This document shows, one piece after another, positions 16,909 through 28,845 of a stretch of DNA of 64,000 nt. Position 1 is the stretch's first letter, and every line of letters begins with the position of its first letter. Under the pieces are notes generated by a model. The model did no database searches and was not told the origin of the DNA. It saw only the letters and a list, made by a program, of their open reading frames with translations. This DNA comes from Klebsiella ornithinolytica NBRC 105727 = ATCC 31898. GTDB taxonomy: Bacteria > Pseudomonadota > Gammaproteobacteria > Enterobacterales > Enterobacteriaceae. Position numbers and translations under genes: made by a program. The stretch lies in NCBI RefSeq assembly GCF_001598295.1, contig NZ_BCYR01000004.1, positions 248,001 through 312,000 of the forward strand. Reading direction: 5' to 3'.

Positions 16909-17370
16909 TTAGTTGGCCAGAACCACATAATGCGAAAACTCTTTTTCACAATATTTGCACTTCAGCGCGATATCGTTTTCCCGCTTTTTCACCGCAAAGC
17001 TGGAGGAAACCGGCTCGGCATGGCTGATACAGTTGCTGTTCGGGCAGACCAGCACGCTGTTAATCCGATCCGGCAGATTCGGGCGTGACTTACCGACTAC
17101 TTCATAATCATCGATGCGGTTGACCGTCGCATGCGGGGCATACAGCGCCAGCTGGTTTACCTGCTCGTCGGTCAGGAACGTATTCTCGATTTTTACCAGG
17201 TCCTTGCGGCCCATTTCACCTGACGGCAGGTTCAGGCCGATGGTGATCCGCTGATCCGTTTCGGTCAGTTTGAACAACGTCAGCAGTTTAAAGCCCACCT
17301 GCGCAGGGATGTGGTCGATAACGGTGCCACGTTTAATGGCTTCTACCTGCAGTTTATTATCGTGTGTCAT
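16909..17370 (-). CDS. pyrI: Aspartate carbamoyltransferase regulatory chain
   Basis: The 153-residue regulatory subunit of ATCase, which binds CTP/UTP or ATP and holds catalytic trimers together. The N-terminal allosteric domain ([18 protein letters not shown]) precedes a zinc domain with the four-cysteine pattern CPNSNC...CKYC. Length is as in E. coli. It follows pyrB by 12 bp in the same transcript. Confidence 0.97.
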   Translation of the reverse strand: MTHDNKLQVEAIKRGTVIDHIPAQVGFKLLTLFKLTETDQRITIGLNLPSGEMGRKDLVKIENTFLTDEQVNQLALYAPHATVNRIDDYEVVGKSRPNLPDRINSVLVCPNSNCISHAEPVSSSFAVKKRENDIALKCKYCEKEFSHYVVLAN

Positions 17371-17382
17371 GGTCGTTTCCCC

Positions 17383-18318
17383 TTACAGAGCCAGCTCGCT
17401 ATTCAGTACCAGTGCCAGTAACGCCTGGCGTGCGAAGATGCCGTTGCCGGCCTGCTGGAAGTACCAGGCGTGCGGCGTTTTATCGACATCGGTGGTGATT
17501 TCATCAATGCGCGGCAGCGGGTGCAGCACTTTCATATTGTGACGGGCGCCGTCGAGGTCGGCGGCACGCAGGACAAACTGCGCTTTCACGTTGGCGTATT
17601 CCGACGGGTCAAGACGCTCTTTCTGCACGCGGGTCATGTACAGAATATCCAGCTCTCCCATCACTTCATCAATGGCGCTGTGCACGCTCCAGGCAATCCC
17701 TTTCTCATCCAGCATATCGAGGATGTACTGCGGCATCGCCAGCGCATCCGGGGCGATAAAGTAGAAGCGGTTGCCGTTGAATTTCGCCAGCGCCTGGGTC
17801 AGCGAATGGACGGTGCGGCCATATTTGAGGTCGCCAACCATCGCGACGTTGAGGTTTTCCAGGCGGCCCTGAGTTTCCTGAATGGTGAAGAGATCCAGCA
17901 GGGTCTGCGTCGGGTGCTGGTTAGCGCCATCGCCGGCGTTGAGGACCGGGATACCGCCGGAAAACTCGGTCGCCAGACGCGAAGCCCCTTCCTGCGGATG
18001 GCGCATCACGATGGCGTCGACGTAGGTGCTGATGACCGAAATGGTGTCGGCCAGGGTTTCCCCTTTTTTGCCCAGCGAGGTGTTGCTGCTGTCGGAAAAG
18101 CCCACCACGCTGGCGCCGAGGCGGTGCATCGAGGTTTCAAACGACAGGCGGGTACGGGTGGAGGCTTCAAAGAAACAGCTGGCGATAACCTTATGCTTCA
18201 GCAGTTCCGGCTGTGGATTCGCTTTCAGTTTTGCAGCGGTCGCCAGGACCAGTTCGAGGTCTTCTCGGCTGAGATCGTTTATGGAAATGATATGTTTTTG
18301 ATATAGCGGGTTAGCCAT
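17383..18318 (-). CDS. pyrB: Aspartate carbamoyltransferase catalytic chain
   Basis: The 311-residue catalytic subunit that condenses carbamoyl phosphate with aspartate, the committed step of pyrimidine synthesis. Carbamoyl-phosphate loop STRTRLSFE near residue 53, HPTQ near 134 and HPLPR near 266 are intact. Start 18318 (MANPLYQKH) aligns with E. coli and follows AGGAGATAAAC; an extension to 18342 overlaps the attenuator. Expression is controlled by the pyrL attenuator. Confidence 0.97.
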   Translation of the reverse strand: MANPLYQKHIISINDLSREDLELVLATAAKLKANPQPELLKHKVIASCFFEASTRTRLSFETSMHRLGASVVGFSDSSNTSLGKKGETLADTISVISTYVDAIVMRHPQEGASRLATEFSGGIPVLNAGDGANQHPTQTLLDLFTIQETQGRLENLNVAMVGDLKYGRTVHSLTQALAKFNGNRFYFIAPDALAMPQYILDMLDEKGIAWSVHSAIDEVMGELDILYMTRVQKERLDPSEYANVKAQFVLRAADLDGARHNMKVLHPLPRIDEITTDVDKTPHAWYFQQAGNGIFARQALLALVLNSELAL

Positions 18319-18340
18319 GTTTATCTCCTGACGCCTGGGC

Positions 18341-18369
18341 AAAAAAAAAGCCCCTTAAATAAGGGGCTT
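18341..18369 (-). terminator. pyrBI attenuator (UTP-sensed terminator)
   Basis: AAGCCCCTTA and TAAGGGGCTT form a perfect stem with a tiny loop, followed on the minus strand by nine T residues, 24 bp upstream of pyrB. Low UTP slows polymerase, lets the ribosome on pyrL close in, and prevents the hairpin, as established for E. coli pyrBI. Confidence 0.92.
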
Positions 18370-18459
18370 CGAGAATTCATTGAGCAACGGAAAGAAAAAC
18401 GCTACGCCAGCGCCTGTGTTCAGACGCGGTAAGACAGAATGTCGTACGCAGTAGACCAT
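18355..18459 (-). CDS. pyrL: pyrBI operon leader peptide PyrL
   Basis: A 34-codon ORF starting MVYCVRHSVLPRL and running through a Phe-rich stretch (AFFFPLL), preceded by GGGAGGAAGC. Start and N-terminus match E. coli PyrL. The remembered E. coli peptide is 44 residues and ends just before pyrB; here the reading frame stops with TAA inside the attenuator stem, making the leader ten residues shorter. Translation up to the stop would still disrupt the terminator. Confidence 0.88.
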   Translation of the reverse strand: MVYCVRHSVLPRLNTGAGVAFFFPLLNEFSKPLI

Positions 18460-18484
18460 GCTTCCTCCCGGCAAATCGACCGGC

Positions 18485-18512
18485 ATTATACGCAGCTCAA
18501 ATTTCGGATCAA
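18485..18512 (-). promoter_or_regulatory. pyrLBI promoter
   Basis: On the minus strand TTGATC, a 16-bp spacer and TATAAT lie just upstream of pyrL, followed by GCCGG as in the E. coli pyrBI P2 start region, where UTP-sensitive initiation also operates. Confidence 0.8.
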
Positions 18513-18625
18513 GCGATTAGTACACAAACAAGAAAACGATTGCTTCGATAAGGCTGCGCCAGCGCAAAAAACCGTAAAAAAGAGGTGGTATGGCAGTGTG
18601 AAGGGGCGTATAAAAACAAAAATGA

Positions 18626-19108
<483 letters not shown>

Positions 19109-19109
19109 A

Positions 19110-19140
19110 AAATCCCCCGCAGGCGCTACGCTTACGGGGG
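19110..19140 (-). terminator. argI terminator
   Basis: On the minus strand CCCCCG and CGGGGG pair with an inner AGGC/GCTT helix, followed by ATTTTTTACG. It lies 100 bp past the argI stop and immediately after convergent tabA, so it may serve both. Confidence 0.75.
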
Positions 19141-19241
19141 AGGTCATCCGGATGAAGGCTCTTGTGCCGCAATCCGGGGAGATCATCCGCTAGCCGGTCA
19201 GGCGCGATAGCACCGCTCCGGGATGATCCGTACCAGATGCG

Positions 19242-20246
19242 CTATTTACTCAGCGTTGCCACCATCACCGCTTTGATGGTGTGCATCCGGTTTTCCGCCT
19301 GATCGAAGACGATGCTTGCCGGCGACTCAAAGACCTCGTCAGTCACTTCCATGCCGCCATGCAGGCCGTATTCCTCCGCCATCTGCTGACCAAGGGTCGT
19401 TTGATCGTCATGGAACGCGGGCAGGCAGTGCAGAAATTTCACCTGCGGATTACCGGTCAGCGCCATCATGTTGCTATTCACCTGATAAGCGCGCAGTAAC
19501 GCAATGCGTTCCGCCCATTTCTCTTTGGCTTCGCCCATCGAGACCCACACGTCGGTGTAGATAAAGTCCGCCCCTTGCACGCCCGCCGCGATATCTTCGG
19601 TCAGAGTGATGTTGCCGCCGTTTTTCTGTGCCAGCGCCCGGCATTCTGCCACCAGATTTTCTTCGGGCCAGCAGGCCTTCGGAGCCACCAGGCGCAGATC
19701 CAGACCGGTCAACGCCGCGGCTTCGAGCATGGAGTTGCCCATATTGTTGCGGGCGTCGCCTGCATAGACCAGGGTCATTTCGTTAAAGGCTTTCCCCGGC
19801 AGATGTTCCTGCATGGTCAATAGATCTGCCAGCAGCTGGGTGGGATGAAACTCGTTGGTCAGACCGTTCCATACCGGAACACCGGCATATTTGGCCAGCG
19901 TTTCGACCACTTCCTGACCATGACCGCGGTACTGAATACCGTCATACATCCGGCCCAACACGCGGGCGGTATCTTTAATGGATTCTTTATGGCCGATCTG
20001 GCTGCCGCTTGGCCCGAGATAAGTGACGCGGGCACCCTGATCAAATGCGGCAACTTCGAAAGAGCATCGTGTCCGGGTAGAGTCTTTTTCGAAGATGAGC
20101 GCGATGTTTTTTCCAGCCAGATGCTGGATTTCAATACCGTTTTTTTTATCGGTTTTCAGTCTGGCCGCCAGCTTCAGCAGAGCGGTGATTTCTGCAGGGG
20201 TAAAATCGAGTAACTTTAAAAAATGCTTCTGGTAAAACGCGGACAT
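19242..20246 (-). CDS. argI: Ornithine carbamoyltransferase
   Basis: A 334-residue cytosolic enzyme that makes citrulline from ornithine and carbamoyl phosphate in arginine synthesis. STRTRCSFE (carbamoyl phosphate) near residue 56, HPTQLLAD near 133, the ornithine-binding SMGE and HCLPAF near 273 are intact. The biosynthetic role, rather than a catabolic ArcB, is supported by position and the two ARG boxes over the promoter. The ATG at 20246 follows GAGGGA. Confidence 0.96.
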   Translation of the reverse strand: MSAFYQKHFLKLLDFTPAEITALLKLAARLKTDKKNGIEIQHLAGKNIALIFEKDSTRTRCSFEVAAFDQGARVTYLGPSGSQIGHKESIKDTARVLGRMYDGIQYRGHGQEVVETLAKYAGVPVWNGLTNEFHPTQLLADLLTMQEHLPGKAFNEMTLVYAGDARNNMGNSMLEAAALTGLDLRLVAPKACWPEENLVAECRALAQKNGGNITLTEDIAAGVQGADFIYTDVWVSMGEAKEKWAERIALLRAYQVNSNMMALTGNPQVKFLHCLPAFHDDQTTLGQQMAEEYGLHGGMEVTDEVFESPASIVFDQAENRMHTIKAVMVATLSK

Positions 20247-20273
20247 GATTCCCTCACATGGCTTAAGCCCCTT

Positions 20274-20312
20274 ATTGAATTAAAATTCAATTTATATGTA
20301 TGAATATTCATT
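20274..20312. promoter_or_regulatory. Two ARG boxes (ArgR operator) of argI
   Basis: ATTGAATTAAAATTCAAT (20274-20291) is a perfect ARG box. A second 18-mer at 20295-20312 (TGTATGAATATTCA core) follows after 3 bp, the standard pair spacing for an ArgR hexamer. They cover the argI promoter (TTGCAA near 20312-20317 and a TATAAA-like -10 near 20291-20296 on the minus strand). Confidence 0.85.
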
Positions 20313-20409
20313 TGCAACCCCGTGACACAAATCTTTCGCACAAAGGTGGAGGCAATCACGGCGGTATGTGACAATAGAAGTATCTGCCGCACATTATGAG
20401 GAACGAGCC

Positions 20410-20835
20410 ATGGCAAACCCGGAACTACTGGAAGAACAGCGTGAAGAAACGCGTCTGATTATCGAAGAGCTGCTCGAAGACGGCAGCGATCCGGACGCGC
20501 TGTACACGATTGAACACCATCTCTCTGCCGACGACTTTGAAACGCTGGAGAAAGTGGCTGTCGAGGCCTTCAAGCTGGGTTACGAAGTGACCGAGCCGGA
20601 AGAGCTGGAAGTGGAAGAAGGCGAAGTGGTTATCTGCTGTGACATCCTGAGCGAAAGCGCCCTGAAGGTGGAGCTGATTGATGCCCAGGTTGAACAACTG
20701 ATGACTCTGGCGGAAAAATTCGGCGTCGAATATGACGGTTGGGGTACTTACTATGAAGACCCGAACGGTGAAGAGGGCGATGAAGAAGATGACGACGATC
20801 TCGTCGATGAAGACGATGACGGCGTTCGCCACTAA
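20410..20835 (+). CDS. rraB: Ribonuclease E inhibitor RraB
   Basis: A 141-residue protein that binds the C-terminal scaffold of RNase E and modulates mRNA decay. The N-terminus ([18 protein letters not shown]) and the highly acidic C-terminal tail ([16 protein letters not shown]) are typical. Start 20410 is chosen over 20368 because the sequence aligns from there and GAGGAA lies just upstream. Monocistronic, divergent from argI, with a terminator at 20887. Confidence 0.95.
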   Translation: MANPELLEEQREETRLIIEELLEDGSDPDALYTIEHHLSADDFETLEKVAVEAFKLGYEVTEPEELEVEEGEVVICCDILSESALKVELIDAQVEQLMTLAEKFGVEYDGWGTYYEDPNGEEGDEEDDDDLVDEDDDGVRH

Positions 20836-20886
20836 GTAAATCTGCACGTCATCCTTCAGGCCGCGTCTTTGCTGGCTACGCACAGG

Positions 20887-20924
20887 AACCCCGGCGACAT
20901 CGTTCTCTATGTTGTCGGGGTTTT
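20887..20924 (+). terminator. rraB terminator
   Basis: AACCCCG...ACA pairs with TGTCGGGGTT (small bulge), followed by TTTTC. Confidence 0.75.
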
Positions 20925-21010
20925 CGTCTCGTTATACCCTGAACAATAATATTGTGTCTGTTTGGATGCGATAACGGCCGGCAGCCGTTACCGTATAGCA
21001 AGGAACCTCA

Positions 21011-21778
21011 ATGGACTACCCGCAAATACTCGCCCCCGTAAGTCACTTCCTGCACTGCCCGACGCCACAGGCGTGGATTGATGAAGCCCGTAAGCCGGAA
21101 AATCTCCCGCTGCTGCTGACCGATCATATGGTTTGTGAGCTAAAAGCGGCGCAAAACGCGCTGCTACTGGTGCGTAAATATGTTGCTGATAAAGAAGGGG
21201 CCGACGAGCTGCTGGCCTGCCTGAAGCCGTATGAGGACTTTACCTATCGCCGGGGGCCCGAGCCGGATTTCGTCGCGCTGCATAAACGGATTAATAAGAG
21301 CGCCATGCCGCAAACCGACGATCCCTGGAGCCGTCAGCTGGTGGACAGCATGGTACTGCTGATTAAAGAAGAGCTGCACCATTTCTGGCAGGTGCGGGAG
21401 ATGATGCAGGCCCACGCTATTCCGTACGTCAAAATCACCGCCAGTAATTATGCCCGCGGGTTGCGCAGAGAGGTACGCTCCCACGAACCGGTGATGCTCA
21501 TCGATAAGCTGATTTGCGGAGCCTACATTGAAGCGCGCTCCTGCGAGCGCTTTGCCGCGCTGGCGCCGTGGCTGAATGACGATCTGCAGAAGTTCTATCT
21601 GTCGCTGCTGCGCTCCGAAGCGCGGCACTATCAGGACTATCTGGATTTGGCGCAGCAGATTGCCGAAGAGGATATCAGTGAACGTATTCACCAGCTTGGC
21701 GAGGCGGAGGCGGCGTTAATTCTCCGACCTGAGGCGGAGTTCCGCTTCCACAGCGGCGTACCGATGGTCGCGGCGTAA
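21011..21778 (+). CDS. miaE: tRNA-(ms2io6A)37 hydroxylase MiaE
   Basis: A 255-residue non-haem di-iron monooxygenase that hydroxylates the isopentenyl group of ms2i6A at tRNA position 37. Carboxylate/histidine ligand motifs EELHHF near residue 121 and SEARHYQDY near 200 indicate the ferritin-like four-helix bundle. Present in Salmonella and Klebsiella, absent from E. coli K-12. The start follows AAGGAACCTCA. The reaction needs O2. Confidence 0.95.
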   Translation: MDYPQILAPVSHFLHCPTPQAWIDEARKPENLPLLLTDHMVCELKAAQNALLLVRKYVADKEGADELLACLKPYEDFTYRRGPEPDFVALHKRINKSAMPQTDDPWSRQLVDSMVLLIKEELHHFWQVREMMQAHAIPYVKITASNYARGLRREVRSHEPVMLIDKLICGAYIEARSCERFAALAPWLNDDLQKFYLSLLRSEARHYQDYLDLAQQIAEEDISERIHQLGEAEAALILRPEAEFRFHSGVPMVAA

Positions 21779-21872
21779 AGTGCCTTTCCCCGGAGGCGGG
21801 TCCGGACGACCAAACCTGACGAGGCCCGGCTAACGGCGCTGCACGCCTTATCCGGGGTATCTGAGGGGGAGA

Positions 21873-21914
21873 GCCCGTCGCCCCGGTAAGACCGGGGAAG
21901 CGCGGCTGACGGGC
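21873..21914. other. Nested inverted repeat between convergent miaE and yjgM
   Basis: CCCCGGT-aag-ACCGGGG (21881-21897) sits inside an outer GCCCGTC / GACGGGC pair (21873-21879, 21908-21914). There is no U-tract. It is probably a REP-type element or shared transcript end. Confidence 0.55.
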
Positions 21915-21922
21915 ACGAGCGC

Positions 21923-22426
21923 TTACAGCGTTTTCAGCATCCGCACTTCGCAATCTACATGACCGGTGCAGCCCAGCGGGCCGTCGATATGTTCGAAACC
22001 CAGGCGCTCATACAGCCCGACGGCTTCTTTCAGGAAGGCGGTGGTTTCCAGATAGCAGCGTTTGAAACCCTGCTCGCGGGCATAATCTAACGCCAGCAGC
22101 GCCAGCTTTTTCGCCAGTCCCTGCCCACGGGCAGAGGTCATAAAATACATTTTCTGCAGTTCGCAAATATCCGGTTCGCTATGTGCCAGCGGAGCAATGC
22201 CGCCGCCACCGACCACCCGACCATCCTGCTCAACCACCCAATAGGCGGAGCCCGGCTGGCTGTAGAGTTCAAACAGCTCATCGAGGTTGGGGTCGGCTAC
22301 GGTGTAGCCCTTATCAGCCGTCAGCCCGTATTCCGCAGAAACCTGGCGGATAACGTTGGCGATAGCAGCATTGTCTTCAGCGGTGATGCGGCGCAGCGAC
22401 GCCGTAACGGTCGCGATCGTATTCAT
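21923..22426 (-). CDS. yjgM: GNAT-family N-acetyltransferase YjgM
   Basis: A 167-residue acetyl-CoA-dependent acyltransferase of unknown substrate. GNAT motif A appears as [20 protein letters not shown] and the C-terminal motif B as [10 protein letters not shown]. Start 22426 (MNTIATV) is chosen because it aligns exactly with the E. coli YjgM start and has a GAG element upstream; an ATG at 22438 adds four residues. Downstream of valS in the same direction but after a terminator. Confidence 0.88.
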   Translation of the reverse strand: MNTIATVTASLRRITAEDNAAIANVIRQVSAEYGLTADKGYTVADPNLDELFELYSQPGSAYWVVEQDGRVVGGGGIAPLAHSEPDICELQKMYFMTSARGQGLAKKLALLALDYAREQGFKRCYLETTAFLKEAVGLYERLGFEHIDGPLGCTGHVDCEVRMLKTL

Positions 22427-22508
22427 ACGATTACTCATAGCAAAAAAATGACGGATGGTGTTGTTAATAACATCGGGAGCGGGGGGAGCGCAAGCGGGGA
22501 TCGCGGAT

Positions 22509-22541
22509 TAAAACGCCCCCTGCCTGAGCAGGCAAGGGGCG
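22509..22541 (-). terminator. valS terminator
   Basis: On the minus strand CGCCCC-T-TGCCT and AGGCA-G-GGGGCG form a long stem with one internal mismatch, followed by TTTTAAT, just past the valS stop. Confidence 0.8.
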
Positions 22542-22547
22542 GGAGGA

Positions 22548-25403
22548 TTACAGCGCGGCGATGACCGCCTGCTGTTCGATCAGTTTGCTTTTCGCTTCGG
22601 CATAACCGTCCAGCTTCTCACGCTCTTTGGCGATCACCGCTTCCGGTGCGCGAGCGACAAAGCCTTCGTTGGCCAGTTTGCTTTCGATGCGGCTGATTTC
22701 ACCGTCGATCTTCGCCACTTCTTTCGCCAGACGCGCCAGCTCATCTTCTTTGTTGATGAGACCCGCCATCGGGATCAGCAGCTCGGCGCCGTCGATGATT
22801 TTGGTCACGGAAACCGGACCTTTGTCGTCGGCTGGCAGTACGATGATGCTTTCCAGACGCGCCATGGACTGCAGGAAGCTCTGGTTGTCGGTCACGCGAC
22901 GCTGAGCGTCAGCGCTGCAACCGCGCAGCAGCAGTTCGAGCGGTTTGCCCGGGGCGATGTTCATTTCCGCACGGATGTTACGTACGGCAACGATCGCCTG
23001 CTTCAACCATTCGGTATCGGCCAGCGCCGCTTCATCAACCTGCGCCGCATCGTAAGCCGGGAACGGCTGCAGCATGATGGTATCCGCATCGATACCGACG
23101 ATAGTTTTCACACGCTGCCAGATGGTTTCGGTGATGAACGGAATGATCGGATGCGCCAGACGCAGCAGACCTTCCAGCACGGTGACCAGCGTGTTGCGGG
23201 TGCCGCGCAGCTCGGCTTCAGATCCGCCGGTCATGACCGGTTTGGTCAGCTCCAGGTACCAGTCGCAGAACTGGTTCCAGGTGAACTCATACAGGATGCC
23301 GGCGGCGATGTCGAAGCGGAAGTTATCCAGCGCTTCGCGGTACGCTTTTACGGTCTGGTTGAATTCGGCAAGGATCCAGCGGTCCGCCAGCGACAGGACT
23401 TTCTCGCCGCCGTTGAAGCCGCAGTCCTGATCTTCGGTGTTCATCAGCACGAAACGACTGGCGTTCCACAGCTTGTTACAGAAGTTACGGTAACCTTCCA
23501 GACGCTTCATGTCCCAGTTGATGTCGCGGCCGGTGGAGGCCAGCGCCGCCAGGGTGAAGCGCAGGGCGTCGGTGCCGTGCGGCTCGATACCGTTCGGGAA
23601 CTGTTTCTCGGTGCGTTTGGCGATTTTCTCCGCCAGCTGCGGCTGCATCATGTTACCGGTGCGTTTCTCCAGCAGCTCTGGCAGGGAGATGCCGTCAACC
23701 ATATCCAGCGGGTCAATAACGTTGCCCTTGGATTTGGACATCTTCTGGCCTTCGTCGTCACGAATCAGACCGGTCATGTAGACGGTATGGAACGGTACCT
23801 GCGGTTTGCCGTTTTCATCTTTGATGAAGTGCATGGTCATCATGATCATGCGGGCAATCCAGAAGAAGATGATGTCGAAACCGGAAACCATCACGCTGGT
23901 CGGGTGGAACTGACGCAGCGCATCGGTGTTTTCCGGCCAGCCGAGGGTGGAGAAGGTCCACAGCGCGGAGGAGAACCAGGTGTCGAGCACGTCTTCGTCC
24001 TGGCGCAGCGCGACGTCAGCGGAGAGGTTGTTCTCCTGACGCACTTCGTCTTCGGTGCGGCCTACGTAGACGTTGCCTTCGTTGTCATACCACGCCGGGA
24101 TACGGTGACCCCACCACAGCTGACGGGAGATACACCAGTCCTGAATATCGCGCATCCAGGAGAAGTACATGTTTTCGTACTGCTTCGGCACGAACTGAAT
24201 GTCGCCGTTTTCAACCGCTTCTACGGCAGGCTTCGCCAGCACGTCGGCACGCACGTACCACTGGTCGGTCAGCATCGGCTCGATCACCACGCCGCCACGG
24301 TCGCCGTACGGCACGGTCAGATCGTGAGGTTTGATCTCTTCAAGCAGGCCGAGCGCATCGATGGCTGCCACCACGGCTTTACGCGCAGCGAAACGCTCCA
24401 GATTCTGGAATTCCGCCGGGATCTCTGCGGAGTAAACGTCGGACTCTTCGCCTTTGGTATCGTACACCTGCGCGCTTTCGCGGATGTCGCCGTCAAAGGT
24501 CAGGATGTTGATCATCGGCAGGGCGTGACGTTTCCCGACTTCATAGTCGTTAAAGTCGTGCGCCGGAGTGATTTTCACGCAGCCGGTGCCTTTTTCCATA
24601 TCGGCGTGTTCATCGCCGACGATCGGAATGCGGCGGTTAACCAGCGGCAGCACCACGAATTTACCGATCAGATCTTTATAACGCGGATCTTCCGGGTTAA
24701 CGGCCACGCCGGTGTCGCCCAGCAGGGTTTCCGGACGGGTGGTCGCCACGACCAGGTAATCTTTACCGTCGGCGGTTTTCGCGCCGTCGGCCAGCGGGTA
24801 GCGGATGTGCCACATCGAGCCTTTAGACTCGCGGTTTTCCACTTCCAGGTCGGAAATCGCGGTACGCAGTTTCGGATCCCAGTTAACCAGGCGCTTGCCG
24901 CGGTAAATCAGGTCTTCTTTGTACAGACGAACAAAGACTTCTTTTACGGCATTGGAGAGGCCTTCATCCATGGTGAAGCGCTCGCGCTCCCAGTCCACGG
25001 AGTTGCCCAGGCGACGCATCTGACGGGTAATGGTGCCGCCGGATTCCGCTTTCCACTGCCAGATTTTATCGATAAAGGCATCGCGACCGTAGTCGTGGCG
25101 AGTTTTCCCTTCTTCTGCGGCAATCTTACGCTCAACCACCATCTGGGTCGCGATACCCGCGTGGTCGGTACCGGCCTGCCACAGAGTATTTTTACCCTGC
25201 ATGCGCTGGTAGCGAATCATGGTATCCATGATGGTTTGCTGGAAGGCATGACCCATATGCAAACTGCCGGTGACGTTCGGCGGCGGGATCATGATGCAGA
25301 AGCTCTCCTGGCTTTCATCACCATTCGGTTTGAAATAGCCCTGCTTTTCCCAATGCTCGTAGAGCGGCTGTTCGATATCTTGTGGGTTGTATGTCTTTTC
25401 CAT
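22548..25403 (-). CDS. valS: Valyl-tRNA synthetase
   Basis: A 951-residue class I aminoacyl-tRNA synthetase that charges tRNA-Val and edits Thr-tRNA-Val. HMGH (HIGH motif) near residue 49, the CP1 editing domain across ~190-340, KMSKS near residue 555, an anticodon-binding domain, and the C-terminal coiled coil ([19 protein letters not shown]) are all present. Its ATG overlaps the holC stop as TAATG, so the two are translationally coupled. Confidence 0.98.
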   Translation of the reverse strand: MEKTYNPQDIEQPLYEHWEKQGYFKPNGDESQESFCIMIPPPNVTGSLHMGHAFQQTIMDTMIRYQRMQGKNTLWQAGTDHAGIATQMVVERKIAAEEGKTRHDYGRDAFIDKIWQWKAESGGTITRQMRRLGNSVDWERERFTMDEGLSNAVKEVFVRLYKEDLIYRGKRLVNWDPKLRTAISDLEVENRESKGSMWHIRYPLADGAKTADGKDYLVVATTRPETLLGDTGVAVNPEDPRYKDLIGKFVVLPLVNRRIPIVGDEHADMEKGTGCVKITPAHDFNDYEVGKRHALPMINILTFDGDIRESAQVYDTKGEESDVYSAEIPAEFQNLERFAARKAVVAAIDALGLLEEIKPHDLTVPYGDRGGVVIEPMLTDQWYVRADVLAKPAVEAVENGDIQFVPKQYENMYFSWMRDIQDWCISRQLWWGHRIPAWYDNEGNVYVGRTEDEVRQENNLSADVALRQDEDVLDTWFSSALWTFSTLGWPENTDALRQFHPTSVMVSGFDIIFFWIARMIMMTMHFIKDENGKPQVPFHTVYMTGLIRDDEGQKMSKSKGNVIDPLDMVDGISLPELLEKRTGNMMQPQLAEKIAKRTEKQFPNGIEPHGTDALRFTLAALASTGRDINWDMKRLEGYRNFCNKLWNASRFVLMNTEDQDCGFNGGEKVLSLADRWILAEFNQTVKAYREALDNFRFDIAAGILYEFTWNQFCDWYLELTKPVMTGGSEAELRGTRNTLVTVLEGLLRLAHPIIPFITETIWQRVKTIVGIDADTIMLQPFPAYDAAQVDEAALADTEWLKQAIVAVRNIRAEMNIAPGKPLELLLRGCSADAQRRVTDNQSFLQSMARLESIIVLPADDKGPVSVTKIIDGAELLIPMAGLINKEDELARLAKEVAKIDGEISRIESKLANEGFVARAPEAVIAKEREKLDGYAEAKSKLIEQQAVIAAL

Positions 25404-25846
25404 TATTTCCAGGTTGCCGTATTCAGGTTGAAACCAGCCATGCGGTACGCTTTGTAGCGTTCGCGCGCCAGTTGTTTCAGAGAATCTTCGTAAGGGACAA
25501 AGTCTATCACTTCTGTGAAAGCGGTGGCAAAATCTGCAAAGTTTAGCCGCAGACTGATCAGAATATCCCGCGGGCTGCTGTTGCGTTTTTGCGGCCAGGC
25601 GATCTCCACCGGCGCTCCGCCTCTGGGGCCTTCTCCCGCCAGATTATGCGGGACGAAGCTTTCCGGAGGGCGGGCCCACAGCGCTTCATCCAGACGGATG
25701 GCCTGCTGTTCGTCTTCACAGGCGATAAGCACGCGTTTGCCGCTACGCCAACGTTCTGCGGCAATGTCACACACCAGTTGTTCAACGGCGCTTAAACCGT
25801 CTTGTTGTGTGTCGTTGTCCAGAAGGTAGAACGTTGCGTTTTTCAT
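25403..25846 (-). CDS. holC: DNA polymerase III chi subunit
   Basis: The 147-residue chi subunit of the clamp loader, which with psi (HolD) links the loader to single-strand-binding protein. The sequence from [14 protein letters not shown] to NLNTATWK matches E. coli HolC. Start 25846 is used; an in-frame ATG at 25939 would translate the REP element upstream. Overlaps valS by one base. Confidence 0.96.
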   Translation of the reverse strand: MKNATFYLLDNDTQQDGLSAVEQLVCDIAAERWRSGKRVLIACEDEQQAIRLDEALWARPPESFVPHNLAGEGPRGGAPVEIAWPQKRNSSPRDILISLRLNFADFATAFTEVIDFVPYEDSLKQLARERYKAYRMAGFNLNTATWK

Positions 25847-25881
25847 ATATGGGGCTTCTTGTGGTGACTTTAAATGCTTAA

Positions 25882-25956
25882 GCCGGGTGGCGCTGCGCTG
25901 ACCCGGCCTACAAACGGCATCTTTGCGTAGGCCCGGCAAGCGTAGCGCCGCCGGGC
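25882..25956. repeat. BIME: two inverted REP units between pepA and holC
   Basis: GCCGGGT...ACCCGGC (25882-25907) and GCCCGGC...GCCGGGC (25931-25956) are two REP-like palindromes in opposite orientation, flanked by GGCCTA / TAGGCC. This is the classical BIME arrangement and probably protects the pepA mRNA end. Confidence 0.8.
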
Positions 25957-25968
25957 ATCAGACGGCAA

Positions 25969-27747
<1,779 letters not shown>

Positions 27748-28845
27748 GTGATAATCATAAGATATCTGGTTCGTGAGACGCTGAAAAGCCAGTTGGCGAT
27801 CCTGTTCATCCTGTTACTGATCTTCTTTTGCCAGAAACTGGTCAGGATCCTTGGCGCCGCGGTGGATGGCGATATCCCGACAAATCTGGTGCTCTCGCTG
27901 TTAGGGCTGGGCGTACCGGAAATGGCGCAGCTCATTCTGCCCCTGAGTTTATTCCTCGGGCTGCTGATGACGCTGGGCAAACTGTATACCGAAAGTGAAA
28001 TCACGGTGATGCATGCCTGCGGCCTGAGTAAGGCCGTGCTGGTGAAAGCGGCGATGATCCTCGCGCTGTTTACCGGCGCGGTGGCGGCGGTCAACGTGAT
28101 GTGGGCCGGCCCCTGGTCGTCTCGCCATCAGGATGAAGTGCTGGCGGAGGCGAAAGCCAACCCCGGTATGGCGGCGCTGGCCCAGGGCCAGTTTCAGCAG
28201 GCCAGCGACGGCAGCGCCGTGCTGTTTATTGAAAACGTCAACGGCAAGCGCTTCCATGATGTCTTCCTGGCGCAGCTGAAGCCAAAAGGTAACGCGCGAC
28301 CTTCCGTCGTGGTGGCCGATTCCGGCGAACTGACGCAGAAGAAAGACGGCTCGCAGGTGGTGACCATGAATCAGGGTACCCGCTTTGAAGGTACGGCGAT
28401 GCTGCGCGATTTCCGCATTACTGATTTTAAAAATTACCAGGCCATTATTGGCCATCAGGCGGTGGCTTCGGATCCTGACGACACCGAACAGATGGGCATG
28501 CGCGCGCTGTGGCGCACCGATACCGACCGCGCGCGCGCTGAGCTGCACTGGCGCTTCACGCTGGTGGCAACGGTGTTCATTATGGCGTTGATGGTCGTTC
28601 CGCTGAGCGTGGTGAACCCGCGTCAGGGCCGCGTGCTGTCGATGCTGCCGGCGATGCTGCTGTATCTGGTCTTCTTCCTGCTGCAAACCTCGATTAAGTC
28701 AAACGGCGGTAAAGGTAAAATCGACCCGATGATCTGGATGTGGGGGATTAACCTGCTCTATTTCGCGCTGGCCGTGCTGCTGAACCTGTGGGATACGGTG
28801 CCGATGCGCCGCTTCCGTGCCCGTTTTAACAAAGGAGCGGTGTGA
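27748..28845 (+). CDS. lptF: LPS export ABC transporter permease LptF
   Basis: A 365-residue inner-membrane subunit of LptB2FG, which extracts lipopolysaccharide and feeds it to the LptC-LptA bridge. N-terminal transmembrane helices (SQLAILFILLLIFFCQKLV), a periplasmic beta-jellyroll domain (~130-265) and C-terminal helices are visible. The start codon is GTG at 27748 with little ribosome-site sequence ahead; the product from there (MIIIRYLVRE) matches E. coli LptF. Overlaps lptG by one base (TGATG). Confidence 0.96.
   Translation: MIIIRYLVRETLKSQLAILFILLLIFFCQKLVRILGAAVDGDIPTNLVLSLLGLGVPEMAQLILPLSLFLGLLMTLGKLYTESEITVMHACGLSKAVLVKAAMILALFTGAVAAVNVMWAGPWSSRHQDEVLAEAKANPGMAALAQGQFQQASDGSAVLFIENVNGKRFHDVFLAQLKPKGNARPSVVVADSGELTQKKDGSQVVTMNQGTRFEGTAMLRDFRITDFKNYQAIIGHQAVASDPDDTEQMGMRALWRTDTDRARAELHWRFTLVATVFIMALMVVPLSVVNPRQGRVLSMLPAMLLYLVFFLLQTSIKSNGGKGKIDPMIWMWGINLLYFALAVLLNLWDTVPMRRFRARFNKGAV

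Noticed and set aside
23151-25457. A 768-codon open frame on the plus strand opposite valS
   Set aside because: It is exactly antisense to a complete valyl-tRNA synthetase, is rich in His/Gln/Arg/Val of reverse-codon origin, and has no family motifs.
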